Assembly (NCBI RefSeq): GCF_005887555.1 | Contig: NZ_VCIA01000001.1 | Coordinates: 1,302,001-1,366,000 of the forward strand | Source of the DNA: Lentibacillus cibarius | GTDB taxonomy: Bacteria > Bacillota > Bacilli > Bacillales > Amphibacillaceae | DNA: 64,000 nucleotides | Direction: 5' to 3' | Shown here: piece by piece, positions 1 to 8,581 of the stretch | How the letters are laid out: each line of letters starts with the position of its first letter | Numbering within the stretch: position 1 is the stretch's first letter | Position numbers and translations under genes: made by a program | Notes under the pieces: generated by a model | Database searches by the model: none | Seen by the model: the letters and a program-made list of their open reading frames with translations, nothing else | Told to the model about the DNA's origin: nothing

Positions 1-154
1 CTTTATTTTTTGGTGTCAAATCAGCCACGAGCTTCCCCAGTTCCTGCCAGAATGTTGCCTGATCAAGTCCTGTTCCGGGAAGCGCCTCTGAATTCACAAA
101 ATCATAAAGTTCTTTGGCCACTTGCAGATTGCCTGTTTTGATATAATCTGTCAT
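1..154 (-). CDS. glcB: malate synthase G, N-terminal part (partial)
   Basis: The minus strand encodes about 51 residues beginning MTDYIKTGNLQVAKELYDFV and containing the block LPGTGLDQATFWQEL followed by LTPKN. This matches the start of malate synthase G, where E. coli GlcB has LPGTGLDAAAFW and LAPEN. The enzyme condenses glyoxylate with acetyl-CoA to give malate, in the cytoplasm. An AGGGGGAGG ribosome site lies just upstream of the ATG at 154. The gene runs off the left edge, so the catalytic part is not visible. It diverges from the LysR gene at 402, a common arrangement in which the regulator controls its neighbour; that link is inference. Confidence 0.8.
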   Translation of the reverse strand, partial: MTDYIKTGNLQVAKELYDFVNSEALPGTGLDQATFWQELGKLVADLTPKNK

Positions 155-285
155 CCCGAATCCTCCCCCTTAATCCTTTTCTATAGTGTACTGCAAGCGT
201 ACCAAAAACAAAAATACATGTTTTGCATGTACCCTATTCCTTTTAGTTATACCTTGACGTATAATAGACATAATAATCAGAACAA

Positions 286-360
286 GTGGACCAGGGGGAC
301 AGGCACACTGGTCCGCCCAAAGTGGTCCAAGGTTCCTGTCCCCCTGGGCCTTCCTGGACC
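286..360. repeat. GGTCC/GGGGACAGG repeat, inverted pair
   Basis: A GGACCAGGGGGACAGG arm is followed about 30 nt later by its near-complement CCTGTCCCCCTGGGCC, and both arms are bounded by GGTCC/GGACC. Related units occur at 14187-14217 and three times at 25321-25438. It lies in the 247-nt gap between glcB and the LysR gene; otherwise that gap shows no gene. Confidence 0.7.
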
Positions 361-401
361 TTCTGTTGCGAGTAATTTTTATAAAAGGGGTATCGATTCC
401 T

Positions 402-1286
402 ATGGACATTAGACAAATCGCATGTTTTGCGGAAGTTGCCCGTCAGCTGAACGTTACACGTGCGGCTGCAACCCTTCATATCTCCCAGCCATCACTGAGC
501 AAAACAATCAAAAATCTTGAACAGGAGCTTGGTGCACCACTTTTTTACCGGGGGGCACAACAGCTGGAATTGACCGATGCAGGGGAAGCCTTTTTAGTCA
601 ATGCGAAGGTGCTTCTTGATGCTTTTGACAACCTGACAGCCGAACTGAATGATGTGATTGATTTGAAAAAAGGAGAAATCAAAATCGGCATCCCCCCGAT
701 CATTGGTGCCGCATTTTTTTCAACGTTTATCAGCCGCTACAAAGAAAACTATCCTTCTATTGATCTTTTATTAACGGAAGTCGGCAGCAATAAAATCAGT
801 CAAGGCGTCAGTGAGGGCGATCTCGATATTGGCTTGGTATGCAATCTCCCGGCACAGCAAGAAAACCTCGAAATCATCCAACTTCTAAAAGATCCATTAA
901 TGCTTGTGGTGCACAAAGACCACCAATGGGCCGGCAGATCCGCTATTGATTTTGCGGAAATCAAGCACGAACCACTCATCCTATATCGGCACGACTTTTC
1001 CCTTCATGACAAAATTATGGCCGTATGTGCGGAACACGGCTTTGAACCGAAAGTCGTCTGCGAAAGCTCACAAAAAGATTTCATGATGGAGATGGTCGGC
1101 GCCAAACTTGGTGTGACGCTGCTCCCAAGCCGCATCTGCAGGCAAATTGAAAATGATCGGCTGGTAAGCATTCCGTTTACCAAACCTGAGGTCAATCTTG
1201 AACTTGGAATGATCTGGAATAAGGATAAGTATTTGCCATATGCGGTAAGGGAATTTATTGGGATGTCCGAGTCTCATCGTGTTTGA
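402..1286 (+). CDS. LysR-family transcriptional regulator
   Basis: 294 residues. Residues 1-60 form the LysR winged helix-turn-helix (MDIRQIACFAEVARQLNVTR, then AATLHISQPSLSKTI), followed by the linker helix. Residues about 88-290 form the two-lobed effector-binding domain, starting KKGEIKIGIPPIIGAAFF. The start is placed at ATG 402 because AAAAGGGG lies 11 nt upstream and the protein then begins exactly where LysR proteins normally begin; an in-frame upstream start at 366 would add 12 unlikely residues. The effector domain resembles the YwbI/CidR branch rather than a sugar regulator. Divergence from malate synthase G suggests acetate or glyoxylate control, but this is inference. The 3' end converges on the sialic-acid operon. 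Confidence 0.88.
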   Translation: MDIRQIACFAEVARQLNVTRAAATLHISQPSLSKTIKNLEQELGAPLFYRGAQQLELTDAGEAFLVNAKVLLDAFDNLTAELNDVIDLKKGEIKIGIPPIIGAAFFSTFISRYKENYPSIDLLLTEVGSNKISQGVSEGDLDIGLVCNLPAQQENLEIIQLLKDPLMLVVHKDHQWAGRSAIDFAEIKHEPLILYRHDFSLHDKIMAVCAEHGFEPKVVCESSQKDFMMEMVGAKLGVTLLPSRICRQIENDRLVSIPFTKPEVNLELGMIWNKDKYLPYAVREFIGMSESHRV

Positions 1287-1335
1287 GGCGGGACGGGCTG
1301 TCGATAGGGTGGCAAGTGGGCTTTTTTGAATGGGA

Positions 1336-1358
1336 GATTTTCGGCTGGGCCGAAAATC
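1336..1358. repeat. GATTTTCGGC hairpin repeat
   Basis: Perfect 10-bp arms GATTTTCGGC / GCCGAAAATC with a 3-nt loop, preceded by TTTTTTGAATGGGA. The same hairpin with the same flank recurs at 9082-9105 and 11653-11676. It lies 50 nt after the LysR stop codon, so it may also act as a weak terminator. Confidence 0.65.
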
Positions 1359-1384
1359 AGCTGCCTTTGGATCGCACCCCCTTA

Positions 1385-1472
1385 AGTGCCAGGCACATAC
1401 ACAACTCTGAATTATTAAAGTGCCTGGCACCATGCAAACACACAATTCTGAATTGTCAAAGTGCCTGGCACC
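1385..1472. repeat. REP cluster a (three GTGCC-GGCAC units)
   Basis: One GTGCCAGGCAC and two GTGCCTGGCAC units with AATTCTGAATT-type spacers lie between the convergent LysR and esterase genes. The last unit lies inside the esterase reading frame and encodes its final residues. Confidence 0.85.
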
Positions 1473-2091
1473 ATGCAAACACCTGTTCAGCCATATGCTG
1501 GTGGCCTTCTTGATTTAGATGCATATAATCGATGTTGTTCATGGATACGGTGCTGCCTGCATCTAAAAAGTGAATGCCGGTTCCTTTTAGCAATGTCTGT
1601 AAATGCCGTGGAAATGCGCTTGATTTTACGTCACAATCTTTGCCCATAGGATGCTTGATGTCTGTCGTGGCGTACGCAGCGCCGATGGGAGGTGGGGCTA
1701 CCACTAATACGTTTGGGGCTCCTCCTTGTCTTCCCGCGTTGGTGCTTTTTGCTTTATGTGCAAGCCGTGTGATGGCTTGTGCGATGTTGTAAGCGGTTAA
1801 GCCGAATCGTTCCTTCGTATCGTTTGTGCCGAGCATGATGATAACGAGTTCCAATGGGGCATGGCTCATTAAACAAGGTTGGATGTAAGCAAGACCGTTT
1901 AACCCCTCGATTAGAGGATCATCACAGACGCTTGTCCGCCCCGATAGGCCTTCTTCAACGACTTGATAGTCATTGCCCAGCCGCTGCTGCAGCAGACATG
2001 GCCATCTTATGTCTTCGGAAAATCGCTCCTGGGTTGCGGCGTCATAGCCCCATGTATTGGAATCACCAAAACATACAATCCGTTTTTTCAT
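1456..2091 (-). CDS. SGNH/GDSL-family esterase, possible sialate O-acetylesterase
   Basis: 211 residues from ATG 2091, which has GGGAGGTG upstream; the longer in-frame start at 2121 abuts the previous stop and lacks a better site. The SGNH blocks are all present: FGDSNTWG near the N-terminus (nucleophile Ser), the Gly of block II (EEGLSGRT), GTND at about residue 88, and the C-terminal DxxH in DYMHLN. The family hydrolyses acyl esters. As last gene of a sialic-acid operon it may strip O-acetyl groups from sialic acid before lyase cleavage; that role is inference from position, since the fold also covers thioesterases and arylesterases. The last five residues (WCQAL) and stop are encoded by a REP element. 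Confidence 0.75.
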   Translation of the reverse strand: MKKRIVCFGDSNTWGYDAATQERFSEDIRWPCLLQQRLGNDYQVVEEGLSGRTSVCDDPLIEGLNGLAYIQPCLMSHAPLELVIIMLGTNDTKERFGLTAYNIAQAITRLAHKAKSTNAGRQGGAPNVLVVAPPPIGAAYATTDIKHPMGKDCDVKSSAFPRHLQTLLKGTGIHFLDAGSTVSMNNIDYMHLNQEGHQHMAEQVFAWCQAL

Positions 2092-2121
2092 ATTGATCAC
2101 ACCTCCCTCGCGTGTTTCCAT

Positions 2122-2961
2122 TTAATACAACTTACGTGCGGTATTTTTGCTGATGCCCATTTTGATTTTCTCGGCCGTTTTGTAATTTTTGATGGTGAGT
2201 CCGGTGCAAATAAGATCAATTAAGAATAACTGCGACACTTTGGCCACGAGTGAACCGCTGTCCAGTGGGCTTTCTTTTGCCGAGGATAGCAGGACGTGGT
2301 CGGCAAATTGCGTTAGTGGTGATTTGATGTAATTGGTTAGCGCGATAATAGTTGCGTCTTGCTGCTTGGCAATCTCGACCGAGTCCACAATGTCCTTGGT
2401 ACTACCGGTCAGGCTGACAGCGATGACCACCGTATTCTCATCCATGGAAGAAGCCCGCATGAATTGAAAATGGGGATCAGTCACAGCGGTCACGTGTTTG
2501 CCGATGCGCATGAGTCGGTTTTCCATATCTAATACGGCAATTCCCGATGAGCCCACCCCGAATAAAACGACATCTTCTGAAGCATCAATCGCGTCTACAC
2601 ACTTCTGCAGTTCGTCATCATCAATAATTTCATGCGAATTTTCGATGGCCTGGACCATATTATGTTTAATTTTACCCGCGTACGTCTCGTCATGGGCATC
2701 GTCGTCCTGGACGGTGACTTCTTGTGCAAATAAAAACTTAAAATCCTGAAATCCTTTAAATCCCAATTTACGGAAAAAACGCAGCACCGTCGCTTCGGCT
2801 ACACCACTTTCCTCCGATAACTCAGTCAATGAATGATACAATACTTGGTCACTATTGGATTGGATGTAGTCGTAAATTTTCTTATCAGATTTGGTAAAGA
2901 TGTGTTTGTGCTGCTCCATCACAATTGATGGTTTCACACCATTTAACTGACTTTTATCCAT
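2122..2961 (-). CDS. RpiR/MurR-family regulator of the sialic-acid operon
   Basis: About 279 residues: an N-terminal RpiR-type helix-turn-helix (residues about 1-75, including LTELSEESGVAEATVLRFFR) and a C-terminal SIS sugar-phosphate-binding domain (about 105-240, with GVGSSGIA and AVSLTGSTKDI). Three consecutive ATGs (2967, 2964, 2961) compete; the last is 7 nt from AAGGAGG and is preferred. Family members sense phosphosugars, and here N-acetylmannosamine-6-phosphate or a nearby intermediate is likely (inference). The gene sits just behind the ROK kinase in the same direction, so the regulator is made with the pathway it probably controls. Candidate operators are the palindromes at 6908-6949 and 8554-8570. 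Confidence 0.85.
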   Translation of the reverse strand: MDKSQLNGVKPSIVMEQHKHIFTKSDKKIYDYIQSNSDQVLYHSLTELSEESGVAEATVLRFFRKLGFKGFQDFKFLFAQEVTVQDDDAHDETYAGKIKHNMVQAIENSHEIIDDDELQKCVDAIDASEDVVLFGVGSSGIAVLDMENRLMRIGKHVTAVTDPHFQFMRASSMDENTVVIAVSLTGSTKDIVDSVEIAKQQDATIIALTNYIKSPLTQFADHVLLSSAKESPLDSGSLVAKVSQLFLIDLICTGLTIKNYKTAEKIKMGISKNTARKLY

Positions 2962-2963
2962 CA

Positions 2964-3869
2964 TCATCCTCCTTTCTGATCAATAAAATGTTTAGCCGCT
3001 CCGAGCAAATTCGCTTGGTTCGCATGCTGGGCTATCCTGACATCCAGATTGACTTGGTAATTCGGCATGATCTTTTCCGACAGCGATTCCTTGATTGGAT
3101 CCAGCAAAAAATCTCCCTGTGCCGATATGCCGCCGCCAATGACAATCAATTCGGGGTTTAATGTATGGACAATCGATTTTAGACCGGTTGTCAGATTATC
3201 AATCCACTTGTTATAGACCGCCATGCCTTTGGGGTCACCAGTGCGTAATCTATCGAAAAACTCCCTCAGATTTATGGTATATCCAAATGTTTCCTTGATC
3301 ATTTCTTGAAGTGCGGAACTTGACGCGTATTGCTCCAGACAGCCATGATCACCGCAAGTACATGGCTTGCCATCGGGATATAGATTGATATGACCGATTT
3401 CTCCGGCTGAAAAACGCGCGCCGACATACAATCTACCATCTGTAAAAATGGCCCCGCCGATCCCCGTGCCGATGGTGATACAAAGAAAATTTTCCGCATC
3501 CGTTGCAGCGCCTTTCCAATATTCCCCAAGCGCCGTACAGTTCACATCGTTTTCCACTGTGACGCTTAAGCCGGTTGCCTCCTCGACGCGCTGTTTAATC
3601 CGCACGCCCGTGTACCCGGGGATGTTATCCGTCGCATGCACGACAACACCTGTTTTGTTATCAATCTGTCCTGCTGAACTGATGGCAATACCAGCAAGAG
3701 CCCATTCCTGCTGCAACTCCTTGCTTTTGGCAATGACGTTTTGGATAAGGACCTCCCCACCCAGGTGCGCCTCCGCGGGAAAAGCCTTATCCATTAAAAT
3801 CGTTCCTTCTTCATTCAAAACGCCATATTTGATAGACGTTCCACCGATATCAAACACTGCAATGAACAT
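2964..3869 (-). CDS. nanK: ROK-family kinase, probable N-acetylmannosamine kinase
   Basis: 301 residues from ATG 3869, preceded by GAGGAGAC. The phosphate loop FDIGGTSIKYGV opens the protein, ENDVNCTALGE and TIGTGIGGA follow, and the ROK zinc signature reads CTCGDHGCLEQYAS near residue 180. ROK enzymes phosphorylate glucose, ManNAc or related sugars with ATP. With NanA, NanE and a TRAP importer in the same cluster, ManNAc is the most likely substrate (inference from context). The stop overlaps the upstream ATGs of the RpiR gene, suggesting coupled translation. A glucokinase-type member cannot be excluded on sequence alone. Confidence 0.82.
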   Translation of the reverse strand: MFIAVFDIGGTSIKYGVLNEEGTILMDKAFPAEAHLGGEVLIQNVIAKSKELQQEWALAGIAISSAGQIDNKTGVVVHATDNIPGYTGVRIKQRVEEATGLSVTVENDVNCTALGEYWKGAATDAENFLCITIGTGIGGAIFTDGRLYVGARFSAGEIGHINLYPDGKPCTCGDHGCLEQYASSSALQEMIKETFGYTINLREFFDRLRTGDPKGMAVYNKWIDNLTTGLKSIVHTLNPELIVIGGGISAQGDFLLDPIKESLSEKIMPNYQVNLDVRIAQHANQANLLGAAKHFIDQKGG

Positions 3870-3893
3870 GGTTTGTCTCCTCTCTGTGCATAA

Positions 3894-3932
3894 AAAAGGA
3901 AAAACCACCCGTAGCGGCTTTTCCCCTTTTGT
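3894..3932 (-). terminator. weak hairpin between siaM and nanK
   Basis: On the minus strand an imperfect hairpin (AAAAGGGGAAAAGCC against GGTGGTTTTTCC) is followed by a T-rich tract, just after the siaM stop. It could lower expression of the kinase, regulator and esterase genes relative to the transporter. The stem is imperfect. Confidence 0.35.
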
Positions 3933-3935
3933 TGT

Positions 3936-5216
3936 CTAAGGACTTAGTAGATTTGGCAGGAATAGCACGATTTGCGGCAATATAGTAATGATAATCAGCG
4001 TCACAAATAGTGGAATCCAGAAAGGCAGCACACCTCTTGTAAGTACGTGGATCGGTATTTGGCCGACTTTGGACACGACGAAGAGCGCCATTCCCATAGG
4101 TGGTGTTAAGATACCAATCATCAGGTTTAAAATAACAATAATTCCAAAATGAACCGGATCCACACCTGCCGCGACAACAACCGGAACGAGAATCGGCACG
4201 ACAAGAACCAATAAAGCCAATGCATCTATAAACGTCCCAAGAAAAATAAGCAATACGTTCATTAATAATAGCAATATAATCGGATTTTCCGTTACAGAAA
4301 GGAAAAAGTCAGAAATGGCAATCGGTACCCGTTCATGGGCAATCATCTGACCAAAGAATTCCACCGCCATTACCATTAATACGGCCACACCTGTCAGTTT
4401 CAATGATTCAACAATATTATTCCAGAATTTCTTTAATGTTAGTTCACGATAAACGAAGAATCCTAGAAACATGGCATAAACGGTTGCAATAATGGCTGCC
4501 TCTGTTGGTGTAAACAATCCTGAAAAAATACCGCCAATAATGATAATAGGTGTCAAAAGAGCCAGGAACGATTTTTTAAAATGATACCATCGCTGACGAT
4601 TCGTTGATTTCTCCTCTTTCGGAAAGCCGCGTTTTTTAGCAAAGGCATAGGCGGTAACCATTAACGAAATCGCCATAATCAATCCCGGTACCGCACCTGC
4701 CAAAAACAACTGTGAAATCGATTGGTCAGCTGTGACGCCATAAATAATCAAGGGAATGCTCGGGGGAATAATCGGCCCGATAATGGAAGAGGCAGCTGTT
4801 AATCCTCCTGCATAATCGTCATCATATTTCCCGTCCCGCATCGATTTAATTTCAAGTTGACCCAGTCCACCAGCATCGGCCAATGCGGATCCGGACATGC
4901 CGGAAAACATGAGGCTGGCGAGTATATTAACATGACCCAAACCACCTGTTAAATGACCGACAATCGACTTAGCAAAGTTGAAAATCCGATCGGTGATACC
5001 GGACGAATTCATCAGATTACCGGTCAAAATAAAGAATGGAACTGCCAATAAGGAAAAGACATTAATACTTTCTACTAGTTTTGCACCGGTAAAAAATACT
5101 AGACTCCAATCTTGGGTGATGAAATAAACGAATGTCGCTACCAATAGCGTGAAACCAACTGGCATACCAAGGAATAACAATAGAATCCATAGCATTAGAA
5201 TCAAGAAAACATCCAT
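3936..5216 (-). CDS. siaM: TRAP transporter large permease (DctM type)
   Basis: 426 residues and highly hydrophobic, with 12 or so predicted membrane segments. It carries the family pattern ASSIIGPIIPPSIPLIIYG in the middle and LGTFIDALALLVLVVPILVPV later. DctM is the ion-coupled channel subunit of tripartite ATP-independent periplasmic transporters; in a Gram-positive cell it works with a membrane-anchored binding lipoprotein. The start codon immediately follows the siaQ stop (TAA then ATG), indicating coupled translation. Sialic acid as substrate is inferred from the flanking nan genes. Confidence 0.9.
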   Translation of the reverse strand: MDVFLILMLWILLLFLGMPVGFTLLVATFVYFITQDWSLVFFTGAKLVESINVFSLLAVPFFILTGNLMNSSGITDRIFNFAKSIVGHLTGGLGHVNILASLMFSGMSGSALADAGGLGQLEIKSMRDGKYDDDYAGGLTAASSIIGPIIPPSIPLIIYGVTADQSISQLFLAGAVPGLIMAISLMVTAYAFAKKRGFPKEEKSTNRQRWYHFKKSFLALLTPIIIIGGIFSGLFTPTEAAIIATVYAMFLGFFVYRELTLKKFWNNIVESLKLTGVAVLMVMAVEFFGQMIAHERVPIAISDFFLSVTENPIILLLLMNVLLIFLGTFIDALALLVLVVPILVPVVVAAGVDPVHFGIIVILNLMIGILTPPMGMALFVVSKVGQIPIHVLTRGVLPFWIPLFVTLIIITILPQIVLFLPNLLSP

Positions 5217-5684
5217 TTATTTCACCCCCTTTCCTTGCCTAATTGCTTTCACATTACGTTCAATCAGTCTGTAAAGCATCAGCACACCTAATATAGGCAA
5301 CGCCATATACATATAAACGTAGGATATATTTAGCGAGACAATCTCCATCGGAAGCTTTCTCAGCGACATCTCGTAGCCTACATATATTAGTAAAATCAAT
5401 ACTATTGCTATCATTAACTGGAACACGTAATAAACGATATTCCGTAAAGAACCCGGCAATTTATTGAAGAAAAAGTCAATTCGGACATGCCCCTCATTTT
5501 TAATTTCTGAGGAGATGGCGAGATAAGCGGTATAAACAAATAGGAACCGTGCTAATTGTTCCGTCCAGGTGATGGGGCTATCCAACACCTGGCGGGAGAA
5601 TATTTGAATCACTAGAACAATCAGCATGACGATGAATAAAGAACCGCCGATTATTTCCTCCAAATGATTGAAAATTTTTCGCAT
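5217..5684 (-). CDS. siaQ: TRAP transporter small permease (DctQ type)
   Basis: 155 residues with four hydrophobic segments. The typical DctQ pattern ITWTEQLARFLFVYTAYL sits after the first helix, then a conserved charged loop (EIKNEGHVRIDFFF). DctQ pairs with DctM to form the membrane part of the importer. The ribosome site is AGGTGAG before ATG 5684. It lies between siaP and siaM with almost no gap. Confidence 0.88.
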   Translation of the reverse strand: MRKIFNHLEEIIGGSLFIVMLIVLVIQIFSRQVLDSPITWTEQLARFLFVYTAYLAISSEIKNEGHVRIDFFFNKLPGSLRNIVYYVFQLMIAIVLILLIYVGYEMSLRKLPMEIVSLNISYVYMYMALPILGVLMLYRLIERNVKAIRQGKGVK

Positions 5685-5709
5685 CGTTACTCACCTAATT
5701 ACGATAGAA

Positions 5710-6744
5710 TTATTCTCGTGCATCCTTAATCTGTTCTAAATATTTATCTGCGTCGCCTTCAATATCTTTTGTATATTCAGGATAAGCTTCGGACACGGCT
5801 TCTCTGAACGGCTCCAGATCTGGTTCTGTTACGGTCATACCTTCTTCTTTAAACTTGGAAACCAGTTCTTCTTCCTCTTGGGTAAACATTTCCGTGTGCT
5901 TTTCGACTGCTTTGTCGATGCCATCCTTCAGAATCGTTTGCAAGTCTTCCGGAAGTGATTCATACATTTCAGCCGATACGACGTAACTGTTATCATTTAC
6001 AACATGATTTGTCATTGCCAGGTAATCCTGCACTTCATAGAATTTCTGTGCATCAATGGTAGAAAGTGGATTCTCTTCGCCATCAACCGCATTTGTCTGC
6101 AGTGCTGTATAAACTTCCGAAAATGCCATTGGTGTTGGTGCTGCGCCGGTATACTCAGCATAATCTAGCAGTGTATCCGCTTCCGGAACACGCAACTTCA
6201 AGCCTTCCATATCATCCAATGATTCAATTTTACGATTTGACGTTGTTTGACGCGTACCATTATAAGCAACGCCCATCACTTTCCAGTTATAATCCTCTTC
6301 CAATTCCTTATGAAGGTTCTGGCCGTACTCTGTATCATAAATAATGCGCTTTAAATGGTCAAAGTCATCTACCATATATGGAAGCGACAACAATTCTGCG
6401 CGTGGAACCCAAATACCGAACCGGCCGGTCTCTGCAAGGGTAATGTCCATTTTGTCATTTTGTACCTGTTCCAGCATCTCCCGGTCATCACCGAGCTGTG
6501 CATCAGGGTATATATCAACTGTTAATTGGCCGTCACTTTCTTTTTTTACATAGTCAGCTAGCACTTCTGCTGCTTTGTATTCATTTTGTGATGTTGTTGG
6601 CTGCATGCCGAATTTCAGTGTATAGTTTTCCTTATCGCCATTTCCGCTTTCACCATCACCATTAGCCGATGACGAATCGTCACCTGAACAAGCCGCTAAA
6701 CCGATCAGCAGTGTCACTAGGATACCTAAAAATAACTTCTTCAT
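5710..6744 (-). CDS. siaP: TRAP transporter substrate-binding lipoprotein (DctP/SiaP type)
   Basis: 344 residues. A short signal peptide ends in the lipobox LAAC (Cys19), followed by a Ser/Gly/Asp-rich linker that tethers the protein to the outer face of the membrane. The DctP fold follows: TLKFG, the segment KLRVPEADTLLDYAEYTGAAPTPM carries the conserved Arg that binds substrate carboxylate in this family, and TALQTNAVDGEENPL follows. GGAGAGGGG precedes ATG 6744. It heads the siaPQM transcript from a promoter around 6878-6906. Sialic acid is the likely ligand from context; C4-dicarboxylates are the alternative. Confidence 0.87.
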   Translation of the reverse strand: MKKLFLGILVTLLIGLAACSGDDSSSANGDGESGNGDKENYTLKFGMQPTTSQNEYKAAEVLADYVKKESDGQLTVDIYPDAQLGDDREMLEQVQNDKMDITLAETGRFGIWVPRAELLSLPYMVDDFDHLKRIIYDTEYGQNLHKELEEDYNWKVMGVAYNGTRQTTSNRKIESLDDMEGLKLRVPEADTLLDYAEYTGAAPTPMAFSEVYTALQTNAVDGEENPLSTIDAQKFYEVQDYLAMTNHVVNDNSYVVSAEMYESLPEDLQTILKDGIDKAVEKHTEMFTQEEEELVSKFKEEGMTVTEPDLEPFREAVSEAYPEYTKDIEGDADKYLEQIKDARE

Positions 6745-6851
6745 TTGATTTGACCCCTCTCCTTTTAAGCTTATGAATTAAATGCTATCTTTCTAACAAC
6801 TTCCCATCACATCAACGCCATCGATGATTAACATTGATCACCCCTCTTCTG

Positions 6852-6865
6852 ATTAAGCGTTTTCA
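6852..6865 (-). promoter_or_regulatory. cre-like site before siaP
   Basis: The minus strand reads TGAAAACGCTTAAT, matching the first 12 positions of the CcpA site TGWAANCGNTNWCA. It lies just downstream of the siaP -10 element, where CcpA would repress. A second such site precedes nanE. Confidence 0.5.
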
Positions 6866-6877
6866 TTGATTACGTAA

Positions 6878-6906
6878 ACGATATCATTTTGAAAACCAGC
6901 TGTCAA
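6878..6906 (-). promoter_or_regulatory. candidate sigma-A promoter for siaPQM
   Basis: On the minus strand TTGACA (6901-6906) is separated by 17 nt from TATCGT (6878-6883). This fits a second promoter inside the nan cluster, with a palindrome just upstream and a cre-like site just downstream. Confidence 0.5.
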
Positions 6907-6907
6907 C

Positions 6908-6949
6908 ATTGTCGTTAAAATGATAGTGTAAAATCATTTTAACGACAAT
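6908..6949. promoter_or_regulatory. 17-bp perfect inverted repeat between nanA and siaP
   Basis: Arms ATTGTCGTTAAAATGAT and ATCATTTTAACGACAAT are perfect complements across an 8-nt loop. It lies directly after nanA and directly before the siaP -35 box. It lacks a following T-run, so an operator for the RpiR regulator is as likely as a transcription stop. Confidence 0.6.
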
Positions 6950-6954
6950 AAAGA

Positions 6955-7821
6955 TTATAAGTGTTTATCAGCAATCTCCTGCGCCCGCTTTATACCTTCT
7001 TCGCTGAGTGATTTCATCGGTTTACGGCAAAAGCCCGCATCAACGCCTTTATATTTCAGCATTTCCTTGATTGTCGGATAAAGGCCATTATCCAAAATGC
7101 CAGCAATCAAATCGTTGGTTGTCTTTTGTACGTCTCTCGCTTCATCAATCCGGCCTTCCTGGGCAAGCTCAAAAATCTGTCTGGCCCGCTGACCATTCAC
7201 GTTAAATGTACTACCAATAGCGCCGTCAACATTTAACACACTTGCCGAAAGCAGCATCTCGTCAAATCCTGAGAAGATCAGCTTTTCCGGGTAGGCATGC
7301 CTGATGCGTTCCAGTAAAAAGAAATCTGGCGCCGTAAATTTCACACCGATCACTTTGTCATTTTCAAACAGCTCGCCAAACTGCTCGAGATTCATGTTAA
7401 CGCCGGTCAACGCCGGAATGGAATAAATGATCAAGTCATTATCGACACTATTTAAAATGGTATTGTAGTAGTCTTTTATTTCCTCAAAGTCAAACTTGTA
7501 GTAGAACGGTGTCACGGCAGAAATAGCATTATAGCCCAAATCTGTTGCGTATTTGGCCAGTTCGACGGCCTCATCCAGATTCAACGCCCCCACTTGTGCG
7601 ATCAATTTCACGTCATCGCCCGCTTCGTTTTTTACAATGTCGAAAATCTGTTTCTTCTGTGCTAGGGAAATAAGGAAATTTTCACCGGTACTGCCGTTCA
7701 CATACAAACCATCCATCTGCTGGACATCAATATTGTGGCGGACAATCTCCCGCAGCCCTTTCTCATTCACATTGCCCTTTTCGTCAAACGAACACATTAG
7801 CGCGGTATATAAGCCTTTCAT
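6955..7821 (-). CDS. nanA: N-acetylneuraminate lyase
   Basis: 288 residues, the usual length for the DHDPS/NAL family of class I aldolases. The lyase signature [10 protein letters not shown] lies near residue 44, the catalytic Tyr in [13 protein letters not shown] near 137, and the Schiff-base Lys in [16 protein letters not shown] near 165; the last block is typical of lyases rather than dihydrodipicolinate synthases. It cleaves sialic acid to ManNAc and pyruvate in the cytoplasm. Its start overlaps the nanE stop by 4 nt, so the two are coupled. Confidence 0.9.
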   Translation of the reverse strand: MKGLYTALMCSFDEKGNVNEKGLREIVRHNIDVQQMDGLYVNGSTGENFLISLAQKKQIFDIVKNEAGDDVKLIAQVGALNLDEAVELAKYATDLGYNAISAVTPFYYKFDFEEIKDYYNTILNSVDNDLIIYSIPALTGVNMNLEQFGELFENDKVIGVKFTAPDFFLLERIRHAYPEKLIFSGFDEMLLSASVLNVDGAIGSTFNVNGQRARQIFELAQEGRIDEARDVQKTTNDLIAGILDNGLYPTIKEMLKYKGVDAGFCRKPMKSLSEEGIKRAQEIADKHL

Positions 7822-8527
7822 TCTATCACCTTTCCTTCTGTTGATTGGTTATCTAACTCCAGTACAGCTTGGCTAAATTTCTCCGTGATGCATTGCGGAC
7901 GTGTGATGGCACTCCCAACGACGACCGCATGCGCACCAAGCTGCAGCGCTTTTTTCACTTTTTCCGGCGAGTCGAAATTACCTTCAGCAATCACCGGAAT
8001 CGACAAATGTTCAAGAAGTTCCGTTACAAGATTCATAGGCACCGTATCTTTTGAGTAGGGCGTATATCCCGCCAGCGTCGAAGCGACAATATCAACGCCC
8101 GCTTCTTCAGCATGGATCGCCTCCTCCAATGTGGAAATATCCGCCATAAACAATTGATCCGGATACGTCGCCTTTACCTCGGAAAAGAATGCCTTGAAGC
8201 TTTTGCCATCAGGTCTTTTTTGATTTGTAGCATCAAGTGCGATGATATCCACACCCTCGCGATACAGCGCATCCACTTCATCAATCGTTGGTGTAATGAA
8301 AACATCACTATCTGTAAAATCCTTTTTGATGATGCCAATGATTGGTAGGTCCACTTCTTTTTTATCGCCTGAATGTCTTGTACAGTATTGGCCCGAATCC
8401 CAGATGCGCCACCTTGTTCAGCAGCCAGCGCCATTTTAGACATCATTCGGGACCCATGCAGCGGCTCATCCTCCAAAGCCTGACACGAAACAATTAACGC
8501 CTTATTGATTTTCTCCAATACGTCCAT
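7818..8527 (-). pseudogene. nanE: ManNAc-6-phosphate 2-epimerase, frameshifted in an A-tract
   Basis: NanE converts ManNAc-6-P to GlcNAc-6-P. The N-terminal part starts at ATG 8527 (AAGGGG 7 nt upstream) with [18 protein letters not shown] and carries [16 protein letters not shown]. The rest, from [13 protein letters not shown] through [22 protein letters not shown] and EGNFDSPEKV, is in another frame. The switch falls in a run of six A (T-run 8358-8363 on the plus strand). Seven A would read [13 protein letters not shown] without a break. So one base is missing relative to an intact gene of about 235 codons. The alternatives are a sequencing error, a real null allele, or slippage that rescues some product. 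Confidence 0.88.
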
Positions 8528-8553
8528 ACACAATCCCCTTACTGATTCAAGGT

Positions 8554-8570
8554 AACGTTTTTAAAACGTT
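8554..8570. promoter_or_regulatory. odd palindrome overlapping a cre-like site before nanE
   Basis: AACGTTTT-T-AAAACGTT is a perfect 8-bp-arm palindrome. The minus strand across 8561-8574 reads TGAAAACGTTTTAA, matching the CcpA consensus at all but one defined position. Both lie just downstream of the nanE -10 box, so repression by CcpA or the RpiR protein would be possible here. Confidence 0.55.
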
Positions 8571-8581
8571 TTCATAGCTTA

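Noticed and set aside
8350..8370. Programmed frameshift in nanE like that of dnaX
   Set aside because: A run of six A is a possible slip site, but no stimulating hairpin or internal ribosome site is visible, and the same A7-to-A6 change in another gene makes simple loss or read error more likely.
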